63,760 nucleotides of DNA from Streptomyces hiroshimensis (GTDB lineage Bacteria; Actinomycetota; Actinomycetes; Streptomycetales; Streptomycetaceae): NCBI RefSeq assembly GCF_014650335.1, contig NZ_BMUT01000003.1, positions 40,783 through 104,542 on the forward strand, in the 5' to 3' direction. Every line of letters starts with the position of its first letter. Positions within the stretch are counted from its first letter, which is position 1. Below the pieces are notes generated by a model. The model worked only from the letters and a program-made list of their open reading frames with translations. It made no database searches and had not been told where the DNA came from. This document shows, in pieces, positions 52,760-62,079 of this stretch. The position numbers were made by a program, and so were the translations under genes.

Positions 52760-54010
52760 TCACGGCAGCCATCGCACTGCAGACACCTCGCGGATGTGGA
52801 TGAGCACGTCGAATGCGTCGGCGAGAGAGGCAACGGCCATGTACTCGGAGGAGTCGCGAGAAGGGTCGTAGACGCCGCTGATGACACGGGCCTTCGCGGG
52901 CCCGTCCCACCGGCGGCGTACGGCGTCGTCGCGCAAGTCCAGCCAGTGGGCCGGGAGATGCATCGTGCCGAGCGTCGCGTCGATCAGATCTTCGGCCGGC
53001 TCCGGGACGACTGCGACACCGAGGTCTCCGTGATGGAAGCCGATCGCCACCGAGACGTAGCCGTTGCCGTACCGCTTGCGCAGCAGACTGCCGACGCTGG
53101 GCTGCGGACCGCGATCGGAAGCCAGCCCCAGGGTTGCCTCGGTGGCCGACGTATGGCCGATGCCGTCCCAGTAGACCATGCGCAGGCCGGTGCGGCGCTG
53201 ATGGTCGCTGATGACGTCGGCCCATACGACGGCGTCACCCGCATAGCTGCCTCGCCCTGCGACGCTGCGTTCGTGGAATTCCACGATCAGACGCATCCGC
53301 GCCAGGATTCCCTCGTCATGGCCGGATCCGGAGCCCCCGCCGGAACCAGGGCCCCCGCCGGGGCCGGACAGCGACCGGATCACTGCGAGCGCGTCGCGGG
53401 CGTGGTCGGCGAAGGGGCGTCCCGGGTGCGTTCCGCGGGCGTGCTGCACGTGCTCATCGATGTGGTGAGCGCTCCGGATCACCTCCAGGTGGGAGGCCAC
53501 CTCCGCCCACCGTTCCGGCGCCGACTCACGGACATGATCAAGGACGGCGTCGTAGTCGCCGAGCTGCGCCTGTACAGGTTTCGCACCGAAGATCCGGACG
53601 GGGGCGTCCGGGTGGTCCCGGTTGAACTCCCGGATCCACTCCAGCGCCGCGGCCATGTCGCCCGTACGCCAAGGACGCCAGGCCCCCTCGAGAGCGGATT
53701 CCGCCGAACCGTCACCGGCGTGCACGTACCGGTCGAGCTGAGCGGCGACGACGGCGCTGTCCTGGATGACCAGCGCCCGGAACCCATGGTTCTGGACCAG
53801 CCTGCGGAAGATCCGGTCCCGCACACCGAAGGTCTCCCGGGAGAAGCGAGTGGACTCCCCGATGCCGACGACGGTCGCCCCGACGGAAATCTCCGCTGCC
53901 AGCGCATCAAGTGCAGTGTCGGAAAGCGGGCGGACGTCGGCGTGCCGCGGATCGGACGGGCTTACGGGCGTAGGAATACGGTCCCGAGCGGGAGAAGTGG
54001 TGTTGTTCAT
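52760..54010 (-). CDS. Erythromycin esterase family protein
   Basis: 416 residues from ATG 54010. Family blocks include VVGIGESTRFSRETFGVRD, FRALVIQDSAVVAAQLDRYV, IREFNRDHP, FHERSVAGRGSYAG and VSVAIGFHHGDLG. Ere enzymes open macrolide lactones using a His in the first block (GExxH); here that position is Arg in GESTRFS, as in a Streptomyces subgroup with no known activity, so resistance should not be assumed. The promoter carries a SoxR-like box at the same spacing to the ATG as the ABM monooxygenase gene, suggesting redox control. Confidence 0.82.
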   Translation of the reverse strand: MNNTTSPARDRIPTPVSPSDPRHADVRPLSDTALDALAAEISVGATVVGIGESTRFSRETFGVRDRIFRRLVQNHGFRALVIQDSAVVAAQLDRYVHAGDGSAESALEGAWRPWRTGDMAAALEWIREFNRDHPDAPVRIFGAKPVQAQLGDYDAVLDHVRESAPERWAEVASHLEVIRSAHHIDEHVQHARGTHPGRPFADHARDALAVIRSLSGPGGGPGSGGGSGSGHDEGILARMRLIVEFHERSVAGRGSYAGDAVVWADVISDHQRRTGLRMVYWDGIGHTSATEATLGLASDRGPQPSVGSLLRKRYGNGYVSVAIGFHHGDLGVAVVPEPAEDLIDATLGTMHLPAHWLDLRDDAVRRRWDGPAKARVISGVYDPSRDSSEYMAVASLADAFDVLIHIREVSAVRWLP

Positions 54011-54016
54011 GCCCCC

Positions 54017-54047
54017 AGCCTCACACCTGAAGCGTGGTTGAGGTCAA
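54017..54047 (-). promoter_or_regulatory. SoxR-like promoter/operator (site 2)
   Basis: Minus strand: TTGACC, then CCTCAACCACGCTTCAGG (one mismatch from CCTCAA-N6-TTGAGG), with the ATG at 54010. TTGACCTCAAC and the block AGGTGTGAG are shared with site 1 at identical positions, and both place the ATG 26 bases after TTGACCTCAAC. Confidence 0.65.
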
Positions 54048-54158
54048 GAAGATCGAGACCTGACATGTAGGCGGGCGACAACCCGCCGGACGAACCCGTC
54101 GCCGGTCGCCGTGCGGTCGCCGACTGCCGTACGGTCGCCGACTGCCGTCCTCTCGCCG

Positions 54159-54689
54159 TCAGCCGACCCGCCTGGCCAGTACCTGTCCCGGCCAGGCCCC
54201 GGACAGGAAACGGTCGGTGGGGATGAATCCATTGCGCTCGTAGAACGCGACCAGTTCGCCCCCGCCGCCCGCCCAGCAATCGACCCGCAGCAGCCCCACG
54301 CCGGCCCGCCGGGTCTCCTCGACGGCATGGGCCAGCAGCGCCGCCCCGATGCCCCGGCCGGCATACCGCCGGTCGGAGACCAGCAGCCGGACGTACCGCT
54401 CGGGTTCCCCTGCCGGTGCGATCGGCATCTCCGGACTGGGCCCGGAGTCCAGCACCAGGGCCCCGACGGGCGTGCGGCCCGACTCCGCGATGTACGGGGC
54501 GTTCTCGGTCGTATACCGCTCGACGCGCGCCGCCCCGCCGGGCCTCTGCGAATACGGTGTCGTGCCCCACTGTTCGGTGTTGCCGCGAGCATTCATCCAG
54601 ACCACTGCGGAGTCGAGCATGTCCAGAACGGCCGGCGCGTCAGCGAAGCTGCCTGGTCTGATTCGTATGCCACGTGGGGTGTCGTTCAC
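54159..54689 (-). CDS. GNAT family N-acetyltransferase
   Basis: 176 residues from GTG 54689. GNAT core: IRIRPGSFADAPAVLDML at the start, VRLLVSDRRYAGRGIGAALLAHAV (motif A, R-x-x-G-x-G/A), and LVAFYERNGFIPTDRF (motif B). Longer in-frame starts upstream give an Arg-rich extension without domain content. Divergent from the RimJ-type gene at 54811. Acceptor unknown. Confidence 0.85.
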   Translation of the reverse strand: MNDTPRGIRIRPGSFADAPAVLDMLDSAVVWMNARGNTEQWGTTPYSQRPGGAARVERYTTENAPYIAESGRTPVGALVLDSGPSPEMPIAPAGEPERYVRLLVSDRRYAGRGIGAALLAHAVEETRRAGVGLLRVDCWAGGGGELVAFYERNGFIPTDRFLSGAWPGQVLARRVG

Positions 54690-54810
54690 GACGGAAGCAT
54701 AGGCCTGCCGGGCGGCGGAAACGGGCGCGCGCACCGCCGATCCGGTGGCACGGCGGCCGGCGACCGGCGACCGGCGACCCGTCGGCGTAGCGGCCCGGTA
54801 AAGTCGCCCG

Positions 54811-55443
54811 ATGCTGCGTATCGACTCTCCCATCACCACCGCCCGGCTGATACTCCGTCCGTTCCGGCCTGAGGACGCCGAGGACGTCCACGGCTACCAG
54901 CACCGGCCCGATGTCGCCCGCTTCATGCGGTGGGAGCCGCGCGGACCGGAGGACGTCCGGGCGGCGGTCGAGCAGATGGCCCGGGAGACCGAACTGGCCT
55001 CGGACGGGGACTGCCTCAGCCTGGCGGTCGTCCAGCCGGGCACGGGGACGGTCATCGGGCAGGTCGAACTGGTCCTGCTGAGCGCGGAACATCGCCAAGG
55101 TGAACTCGGCTGTGTCCTCCACCCCGCCCACCAGGGCAAGGGCTTCGCCGCCGAGGCCGCGTTCGCCGTCCTGCGCCTGGGATTCGACGCGCTGGAGCTG
55201 CACCGGATGATCGGCCGCTGCCACGCGGACAACGCCGCCTCCGCCGGACTCCTCGAACGCCTGGGCATGCGCAGAGAGGCCCGCTTCATCGGAACGGGGT
55301 TCTTCAAGGGGGCATGGCGCGACGACCTGGTGTACGCCATGCTCCGGCGGGAGTGGCGGGCCCGGCTGGGGCGCGTGCGAGAATCCCCGGATGGGAACGA
55401 TCACGGACTCCACGCCGCTCACCCTCCGTCCCGCGACCGCTGA
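54811..55443 (+). CDS. RimJ/RimL-type GNAT acetyltransferase
   Basis: 210 residues from ATG 54811. Typical opening ITTARLILRPFRPEDAEDVH, then GELGCVLHPAHQGKGFAAEAAF (motif A, Q/R-x-x-G-x-G/A) and ALELHRMIGRCHADNAASAGLLERLGMRRE (motif B with N-x-x-S). Related to enzymes that acetylate ribosomal protein N-termini or small amines. Overlaps the next GNAT gene by 53 bases, so the two are co-transcribed and probably coupled. Confidence 0.9.
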   Translation: MLRIDSPITTARLILRPFRPEDAEDVHGYQHRPDVARFMRWEPRGPEDVRAAVEQMARETELASDGDCLSLAVVQPGTGTVIGQVELVLLSAEHRQGELGCVLHPAHQGKGFAAEAAFAVLRLGFDALELHRMIGRCHADNAASAGLLERLGMRREARFIGTGFFKGAWRDDLVYAMLRREWRARLGRVRESPDGNDHGLHAAHPPSRDR

Positions 55444-55945
55444 ACTGCGGCCTGTCATCGAGCAGTTGGCGCAGTTGTACCGTCACGACATGTCGGAGTT
55501 CCTCGGTCACCTTCCCGCGGCCGACGGAACGTTCGGGTTCAGCATCTTGCCGCTGTTCTTCGACGAGCCCGAGCGGGAAGCCCTGCTGATCGAGTACGGC
55601 GCGGCGCCGGGCGGTTTCGTCCTGACCCGTCCGACGTCCGAGGGCAGGACCTCGATCTCCGCGTTCTTCGTCGTACGCGCGCTGCGCAGGCGGGGCGTAG
55701 GCCGGCGGGCCGCCCTGCAGTTGCTGCACTCGCGTCCCGGCGCGTGGGCGATCGCCTTTCAGGAAGCCAACGCGGGCGCCGCTCGCTTCTGGCGTGGAAC
55801 CGCCACGGCGGCCGTGGGCTCCGCTTGGCACGAGGAAACCCGCCCGGTTCCCCCGCCGGCCCCCGCGACCCTTCCGGAGGACAATTGGATCTTCCTCAAC
55901 ACAGGCGTCCGGAGCCTGCCCCTCACCGCACGGGGTGAGGGGTGA
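55391..55945 (+). CDS. GNAT-like acetyltransferase
   Basis: 184 residues from ATG 55391. PLTLRPATAELRPVIEQLAQLY and ISAFFVVRALRRRGVGRRAALQLL (motif A) followed by AFQEANAGAARFWRGTA (motif B) identify a GNAT, though the AcCoA loop is R-R-G-V-G-R. It begins inside the previous gene (53-base overlap). The C-terminal tail is proline-rich. A tandem GNAT pair of this kind is uncommon. Confidence 0.82.
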   Translation: MGTITDSTPLTLRPATAELRPVIEQLAQLYRHDMSEFLGHLPAADGTFGFSILPLFFDEPEREALLIEYGAAPGGFVLTRPTSEGRTSISAFFVVRALRRRGVGRRAALQLLHSRPGAWAIAFQEANAGAARFWRGTATAAVGSAWHEETRPVPPPAPATLPEDNWIFLNTGVRSLPLTARGEG

Positions 55946-56000
55946 GGGGCGAGTCCTCCACTCGACGCCGCCCGGAGCGCCCAGGGTGGCCGGGGCCCGG

Positions 56001-56032
56001 GTGTCCGGGTGTCCGGGTGTCCGGGTGTCCGG
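56001..56032. repeat. Four perfect 8-bp tandem repeats
   Basis: GTGTCCGG four times between convergent genes. Confidence 0.95.
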
Positions 56033-56040
56033 AGCGGAGC

Positions 56041-56640
56041 TCAGTACGCGCCGCCGCGGAAGTACATGCTGTGGTGCGGGCGCGGACGGTCGTCGCGCTC
56101 GTGTGCCGCGTCGGAGCGGTCCGCCGCGGCCGACCGCCCGGCCAGGGCGCGGAGTCTCTCCAGGCCGGCCAGGACCTTGTCGCGGTTCTCGGCCCGTTTC
56201 ATCCAGGCAGGCAGCCGCGCGAGCATCGCCATCGTCGGACGGGCGAGGCCGCGCTCGCGCAGCCGGGCGCCGGTGTAGGCGGTCAGTTCGGCGAGATGCG
56301 CCTCGTTGTACGCCCAAAGGATCTTCCCGCCGCAACGCGTCTGCAGCCACAGCGGCCGCCGGAAGAACGGGTCCTCGGTACCGCCCATCACCGCGCCGAC
56401 CAGCCCGGCGCCCTGCATCCCGGGCTCCCAGCCGTCGGTGGCACCGCACTCCGGGCAGGACAGGCGGCGCGGCTGGAACAACAGCTCGCTGAAGTACTTG
56501 CGCTCGGGAAGTCCCGGCCTGGGCACGACGAGGGCACGGCCGCCGCACCGCGGGCAGACCACGAGGATGCGGTCGGCGAACTGCACCAGCCACCTTCCCG
56601 GGTCGTGGTGGCGGGCCGGGCCGCTCGGCTCAGTGTTCAT
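56041..56640 (-). CDS. Zinc-ribbon hypothetical protein
   Basis: 199 residues from ATG 56640, with GAGGG eight bases upstream. Two Cys-x2-Cys pairs, VVCPRCGG and RLSCPECGATDGW, form a rubredoxin-like zinc ribbon near residues 28-75. A conserved middle (FRRPLWLQTRCGGKILWAYN, then ELTAYTGARLRERG) follows, and a basic C-terminal helix. No catalytic domain seen. Streptomyces carries several such TFIIB-type zinc-ribbon proteins of unknown role. Confidence 0.75.
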   Translation of the reverse strand: MNTEPSGPARHHDPGRWLVQFADRILVVCPRCGGRALVVPRPGLPERKYFSELLFQPRRLSCPECGATDGWEPGMQGAGLVGAVMGGTEDPFFRRPLWLQTRCGGKILWAYNEAHLAELTAYTGARLRERGLARPTMAMLARLPAWMKRAENRDKVLAGLERLRALAGRSAAADRSDAAHERDDRPRPHHSMYFRGGAY

Positions 56641-56757
56641 GACGGACACCCTCGCAGGTGAGCGGGGGTCCGCGCGACTCCATAGCCGCTCCGTCGGAAC
56701 CGGCAGTCCGCGGCCCCCCATGGACGTCCCTGCAGGTCGGCTGCATATGCTGCACCG

Positions 56758-57408
56758 ATGGCTGAAGTGGACATCAAGAAATCGCACGGCGGGACCGGAA
56801 CCGTGGACCGGGGTGCATACCTGCTGTTCACCTTCGTCGTGATGGGGCTCGGCTGGGGCATCGCCGCAGTCAACACCGGAATCTCGTACCTCGCGCTGGG
56901 CACGGACCTCGTCCCGATCATCACCGGGCTCATCGGGTGCCTCGTCTTCGTGATCGTCCTGCGCTTCCTCCACTGTGCGTGGTGGCTTGCCGCCCTCTCC
57001 GTCCTGCCGGCGGTGTTCGTCCTCATAGGCTCGGTCCAGTACGCCCCCGAGTCCACGCTCGACGACCGGGGCGTACGCGAGACCGTCCGCATCGCCGCCG
57101 ACAGCGCCGCCGGCGGCAGCGCGTCGAGTCACCGCTTCACTCTCGTCGGCCGGTCGGGCAAGCTCAAGGAAACCCTGGACTACGACGGAGACCATCCGCA
57201 GTGGGAGGTGGGTGACCGGATCGAGGTCGTCAGCGACCCGAAGGGCGTCGTCCCACTCGAAGCGGCCTCCGACGTCAACCCGGACAGACAGCTCGCGTCT
57301 CTCATCACGGGCGTCGTGGGATGGACCTGTATCACCCTGCTCGCCGGACGGCGCGGATTCATGCGGCGTCGTGCAGGCCGCCGCCCCGCCTTCGAGGACC
57401 TCGACTGA
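56758..57408 (+). CDS. Membrane protein, DUF3592-like
   Basis: 216 residues from ATG 56758. Helices near residues 22-42, 50-70 and 77-94, then an extracytoplasmic beta-domain (TVRIAADSAAGGSASSHRFT, GDRIEVVSDPKGVVPL), and a final helix (LITGVVGWTCITLLAG) before a basic tail. The ETLDYDGDHPQWEVGDRIEV block resembles DUF3592, where the segment follows helices. Function unknown. Convergent with the TetR gene with 11 bases between stops. Confidence 0.75.
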   Translation: MAEVDIKKSHGGTGTVDRGAYLLFTFVVMGLGWGIAAVNTGISYLALGTDLVPIITGLIGCLVFVIVLRFLHCAWWLAALSVLPAVFVLIGSVQYAPESTLDDRGVRETVRIAADSAAGGSASSHRFTLVGRSGKLKETLDYDGDHPQWEVGDRIEVVSDPKGVVPLEAASDVNPDRQLASLITGVVGWTCITLLAGRRGFMRRRAGRRPAFEDLD

Positions 57409-57419
57409 GCCCATCGGGC

Positions 57420-58001
57420 TCACGGCCGCCCGGGGGCTCCCGCGCGCAGTCCGTCCATGACGAGGTCGAGCAGCCGGGTGGCCCGCGGCTGCCAGTCCGA
57501 GCCAGGGTCGATCTGCCAGAGGCCGGCGATGGCGAGGAGGAAGTCGTCCGGGGTCACTCCGGGGCGGATGGCGCCGGCGTTCTCGCCGGCGCGCAGCAGG
57601 AGGCCGGCCGCCGAGGTCACCGGGGCGTGTCCCGGTTTCGACGGGCCCCCGGGCGCACTGGTGACCATGCGGATCGCGTCCGCGAGGCCGGCCTTGGTCA
57701 TGGCGAACCGGGCGAGGCGGTCCATCCATTCGCGCAGGGCCTGGGCCGGTTCGCGGGTCTCGAGCAACTGGGCCGCCGCATCGGCGACCTGCTGCATTTC
57801 GTAGCGGTAGATCTCGAGGACGAGTGCCTCGCGATTGGGGAAGTTGCGGTAGAACGTGCCCTGCCCGACGCACGCCTTCTTGGCGATCGCGCTCAGCGGG
57901 GCGTCCGGGGAGCGCGTCAGCTCGGCCACGGCCACTTCCAGGATGCGCTCGCGGTTCCGCCTGGCGTCCGACCGCAGAGCTGCGTCCTTCTTCTCCTGCA
58001 C
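57420..58001 (-). CDS. TetR family transcriptional regulator
   Basis: 193 residues from GTG 58001, with GGGAGGA close upstream. HTH: RRNRERILEVAVAELTR, PLSAIAKKACVGQGTFYRNF, PNREALVLEIY. The C-terminal domain (MDRLARFAMTKAGLADAI) is of the MdcR/AcnR-like group. Two matching operators lie in the 360-base gap to the divergent aldehyde oxidoreductase operon, so it almost certainly represses that operon and itself. Confidence 0.93.
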   Translation of the reverse strand: MQEKKDAALRSDARRNRERILEVAVAELTRSPDAPLSAIAKKACVGQGTFYRNFPNREALVLEIYRYEMQQVADAAAQLLETREPAQALREWMDRLARFAMTKAGLADAIRMVTSAPGGPSKPGHAPVTSAAGLLLRAGENAGAIRPGVTPDDFLLAIAGLWQIDPGSDWQPRATRLLDLVMDGLRAGAPGRP

Positions 58002-58042
58002 TCGTCCTCCCGGCGGCGCGTGCCCGAATCCCGCCCTTGTTA

Positions 58043-58090
58043 AGCGGACAACTGTCCACTACGCTCTCTAGGAGCGGACAGTTGTCCGCT
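58043..58090. promoter_or_regulatory. Pair of TetR operators, 30 bp apart
   Basis: Site A (58043-58060) AGCGGACA-AC-TGTCCACT and site B (58073-58090) AGCGGACA-GT-TGTCCGCT. Site B has perfect 8-base arms, site A one mismatch; their centres are 30 bases (about three helical turns) apart, so two dimers would bind the same face of the DNA. Confidence 0.88.
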
Positions 58091-58265
58091 TGCTTGTGCT
58101 CACCATAGCGGCGGATCCGGTCGGCCGGTGACCGTCGGCACCGGCGTTGCGATCTCCGCCGCCTGCAGTGTTTCCCCTACGTCGCCATGCACAGCGCCAT
58201 CCCCTGCCCGCCGATACCTCCCTCACCTCCCCCACCTCCCTCGCTACGTCTCCTGATTCGTCCGC

Positions 58266-58325
58266 CTGCCGGTCGCCTGCCTACCGGTCGTCCGTCTTCC
58301 GGTCGTCCGCCCGCCGGTTGGTCTC
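58266..58325. repeat. Four 15-bp tandem units
   Basis: CTGCCGGTCGCCTGC, CTACCGGTCGTCCGT, CTTCCGGTCGTCCGC, then a degenerate fourth copy, ending 36 bases before the first operon gene. Confidence 0.88.
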
Positions 58326-58361
58326 CGCGACACGCTCCGGATACGCGAAAGAAGGCTGATC

Positions 58362-58963
<602 letters not shown>

Positions 58964-58967
<4 letters not shown>

Positions 58968-59956
58968 AGGAGTTCGGATATCAGCGCGTGTTCGACGTCT
59001 CCGGCGCTCTCGCGCTGCTCGACGCCGATCCCGACGCCCGCTTCCTCGGCGGAGGCACCAACCTCGTCGACCTGATGAAGGCCGGCGTCGAGCGCCCCGC
59101 CCGCCTCGTCGACGTGCGCGAGCTCCCGTTGGACCGGATCGAGCCGACGGCGGACGGAGGCCTGCGCATCGGAGCCACCGTCACCAACAGCGACCTCGCC
59201 GCACACCCCGAAGTCCGTCGCCGCTACCCGGCGTTGGCACAGGCGGTGCTGGCCGGCGCCTCCGGGCAGCTGCGCAACATGGCCACGGTCGGCGGAAACC
59301 TGCTCCAGCGCACCCGCTGCGGCTACTTCACCGACGTGACCCGGCCGTGCAACAAGCGCACCCCCGGCAGCGGTTGCCCCGCCGTAGAGGGCGAACACCG
59401 CAACCACGCGATCCTGGGCGCTTCCGGTCACTGCGTGGCGGTCCACCCCTCGGACATGGCCGTGGCGCTGACCGCCTTCGACGCCGTCGTCTCCTACGAA
59501 ACGACCGACGGGCCGGGCGCGTTGCCGCTCTCCGAGTTCTACCTGCCCGTGGGCGGCACACCGCACCTGGAGACGGCTCTTCCTCAAGGAGCGCTGATCA
59601 CCGGCGTCACCCTGCCGCCCGCTCCGATCGCCGCCGTCTCCCGCTACCGCAAGGTGCGCGAGCGCGCCTCGTATGCGTTCGCGATCGGCTCGGTCGCCGC
59701 CGCGCTCGACGTCCGGGACGGCGTGATACAAGATGCGCGCCTGGCCTTCGGGGCCGTCGCGTCCCGGCCGTGGCGGGCCCGGTCCGCCGAGCGGACGCTG
59801 ACCGGGGCACGCGCCGACGGCGAGACGTTCGCCGCCGCCGCGGATGCCGAACTGGCGGCCGCGAAGCCGCTCCCCCACAACGGATACAAGGTGACGCTGA
59901 TGCGCAATCTCGTGGTGGCGGTGCTGACCGAACTCTCCGAGGAGGCCGCCCGATGA
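58964..59956 (+). CDS. paoB: PaoB-like FAD subunit with extra [4Fe-4S] site
   Basis: 330 residues from GTG 58964. FAD contacts: FLGGGTNLVDLMK and ATVGGNLLQ. Cysteines at 119, 129, 138 and 157 (RTRCGYF, RPCNKR, GSGCPAVEG, GHCVAVHPSD) match the extra cluster insertion of the E. coli PaoB periplasmic aldehyde oxidase, rather than plain CoxM. C-terminal CO_deh_flav_C domain is complete. Stop overlaps the next start as ATGA. Confidence 0.9.
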
Positions 59957-62079
59957 CCACCGCCCCGACCGCGCACAAGGGCTCCGTCGGCGTGGCCCGC
60001 ACCCGGGTGGAGGGCCGCGACAAGGTCACCGGGGCGGCTCGCTACGCCGCGGAGGTGCCCTTCGCCGGACTCGCGTACGGCTGGCTGGCGTTGTCCACCG
60101 TCGCGCGTGGCCGCATCCGGTCGGTGGAGACCGCCGGGGTCCTCGCGATGCCGGGCGTGCTCACCGTTCTCCATCACGGGAACGCCCCACGGCTCGACAC
60201 CGGCTTCGTCGGTTTCCTGGGCGCACCGGATCCGACCTGCGCCGTCTTCCAGCACGACCGGGTGCCGCACCGGGGATGGCCGGTGGCGCTGGTCGTCGCC
60301 GAGACCTCCGAGCAGGCCAGAGAGGCCGCCGAGGCGCTCGTCGTGCACTACGAGGAGGAACCGCACGACATCGCCTTCGACGGCGAGCGCTCGGACGCGT
60401 ACCCCGTGGACGGCCATATGCCGGCCGTGACGGCGAAGGGGGACCTGGAGGCCGAACTCGCGGCGTCCGCCGTCGTCGTGGACGCGGAGTACACCACCCC
60501 GGAAGAGCACCACAACCCGATGGAGCCGCATGCGGCCACGGCCCGCTGGGACGGCGGCCGGCTCGAGGTCGTCGACTCCAACCAAGGCGCCACCTGGGTC
60601 GTGAGCGACCTGGCGCAGCTGTTCTCGCTCGACCCGGCCTCGGTGCGGGTACGGTCCGAGCACGTCGGCGGAGGGTTCGGCAGCAAGGGGGTCCGCGCTC
60701 ATCAGGTGGCCGCCGTGATGGCTGCGACCGCCCTCCGGCGGCCGGTCCGGGTCGTCATGACGCGCCGCCAGATGTTCTCGCTCGCGGGCTACCGCAGCCC
60801 CACCGTCCAGCGCCTCCGGCTCGGCGCCGACGCCGGAGGACGGCTGCGCGCGCTGGAGCACCGTGCCCTGAGCCTCACCTCGACCGTCCACGAGTTCATC
60901 GAGCCGAGCGCCGGGGCGGCGCGGGTGATGTACGACGCCGACGCCCACCACACGGCCAACCGGGTGGTGCGCCTCGACGTGCCGACGCCGACGTGGATGC
61001 GCGCGCCGGGCGAGGCACCGGGGTCGTTCGCGCTGGAGTCCGCGCTCGACGAACTCGCCGAGAAGTGCGGCCTCGACCCGATCGAGCTGCGCGCACGCAA
61101 CGAACCCGAGCGGGGGCCCGTATCCGGCCTGCCGTTCAGCGGCCGCAACCTCATCGCCTGCTTCCGGGAGGGTGCCCGCAGGTTCGGCTGGGCGGACCGG
61201 GATCCCCGTCCCGGCCTGCGCCGTGAAGGCCGCTGGCTGCTCGGCACCGGCACGGCGGCGGCCTCCTTCCCGGCCCGGGCCCGGCCGTCCACCGCGACCG
61301 TGACGGCCGAGGCGGACGGCACGTTCACCGTACGGATCTCCGCGGCGGACATCGGCACCGGGGCGCGGACCGCACTCACCCAGGTGGCCGCCGACGCGCT
61401 GGAGGTCGGGCCGGAGCGCGTCCGGATGCGGATCGGGGACAGCGACTTCGGACCGGCGATGATCGCCGGAGGATCGATGGGGACCCGCTCCTGGGCGTGG
61501 GCGATCACGGCCGCGGCCGACGAGCTGCGCGAGCGGCTCATCCCGGGCGCCGGCATCCCTCCGGAGGGCGTCACGGTGCGGTCGGACACCACCGCGGCCG
61601 TCGCCGCCCTCACGGAGACGGAACGTCATTCCTTCGGAGCGCAGTTCGCCGAGGTCGCCGTGGACGTCGCCACCGGCGAGGTGCGCGTACGGCGCATGCT
61701 CGGCATCTTCGCTGCAGGCCGGATCGTCAACCCGCTCACCGCCCGGAACCAGTTCGTCGGCGGAATGATCTGGGGCATCTCCATGGCCCTGCACGAAGAG
61801 GCGGTCCGGGACCGCGCCTCCGGCGGCCACTACGCCGCCGACCTCGCGGGATATCACGTCTCCGCGCACGCCGACGTACCGCACGTCGAGGCGGACTGGA
61901 TCGACGATCCGGACCCCGACGACCCGGTCGGGATCAAGGGCATCGGCGAGATCGGCATCGTGGGCGCCGCGGCGGCCGTCGCCAACGCGGTCTGGCACGC
62001 GACGGGCGTACGTCACCGGAGCCTGCCCATCCGGCCGGACCGCGTCATCCTCGCCGGTACGGGGGAACCGCATGCTTGA
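59953..62079 (+). CDS. paoC: PaoC-like molybdenum-binding subunit
   Basis: 708 residues from ATG 59953. Molybdopterin cytosine dinucleotide subunit: hammerhead domain in the first 130 residues; HVGGGFGSKGVRAHQVA and PTPTWMRAPGEAPGSFALE are substrate/cofactor loops; the catalytic Glu is in the C-terminal GIKGIGEIGIVGAA. Length is normal for PaoC/YagR. Lacks a Tat signal on the small subunit, so the complex may be cytoplasmic, unlike E. coli PaoABC. Likely oxidises aldehydes to acids; the substrate range is unknown. Confidence 0.92.
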   Translation: MTTAPTAHKGSVGVARTRVEGRDKVTGAARYAAEVPFAGLAYGWLALSTVARGRIRSVETAGVLAMPGVLTVLHHGNAPRLDTGFVGFLGAPDPTCAVFQHDRVPHRGWPVALVVAETSEQAREAAEALVVHYEEEPHDIAFDGERSDAYPVDGHMPAVTAKGDLEAELAASAVVVDAEYTTPEEHHNPMEPHAATARWDGGRLEVVDSNQGATWVVSDLAQLFSLDPASVRVRSEHVGGGFGSKGVRAHQVAAVMAATALRRPVRVVMTRRQMFSLAGYRSPTVQRLRLGADAGGRLRALEHRALSLTSTVHEFIEPSAGAARVMYDADAHHTANRVVRLDVPTPTWMRAPGEAPGSFALESALDELAEKCGLDPIELRARNEPERGPVSGLPFSGRNLIACFREGARRFGWADRDPRPGLRREGRWLLGTGTAAASFPARARPSTATVTAEADGTFTVRISAADIGTGARTALTQVAADALEVGPERVRMRIGDSDFGPAMIAGGSMGTRSWAWAITAAADELRERLIPGAGIPPEGVTVRSDTTAAVAALTETERHSFGAQFAEVAVDVATGEVRVRRMLGIFAAGRIVNPLTARNQFVGGMIWGISMALHEEAVRDRASGGHYAADLAGYHVSAHADVPHVEADWIDDPDPDDPVGIKGIGEIGIVGAAAAVANAVWHATGVRHRSLPIRPDRVILAGTGEPHA

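Larger units (their letters stand above)
58002..58361. other. Control region of the aldehyde oxidoreductase operon
   Basis: A 360-base gap between the TetR gene and the first operon gene. It holds the two operators near the TetR side and a tandem repeat near the operon side; the operon ribosome binding site (AGAAGGCTGATC before ATG 58362) is weak. No credible ORF. Confidence 0.7.
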
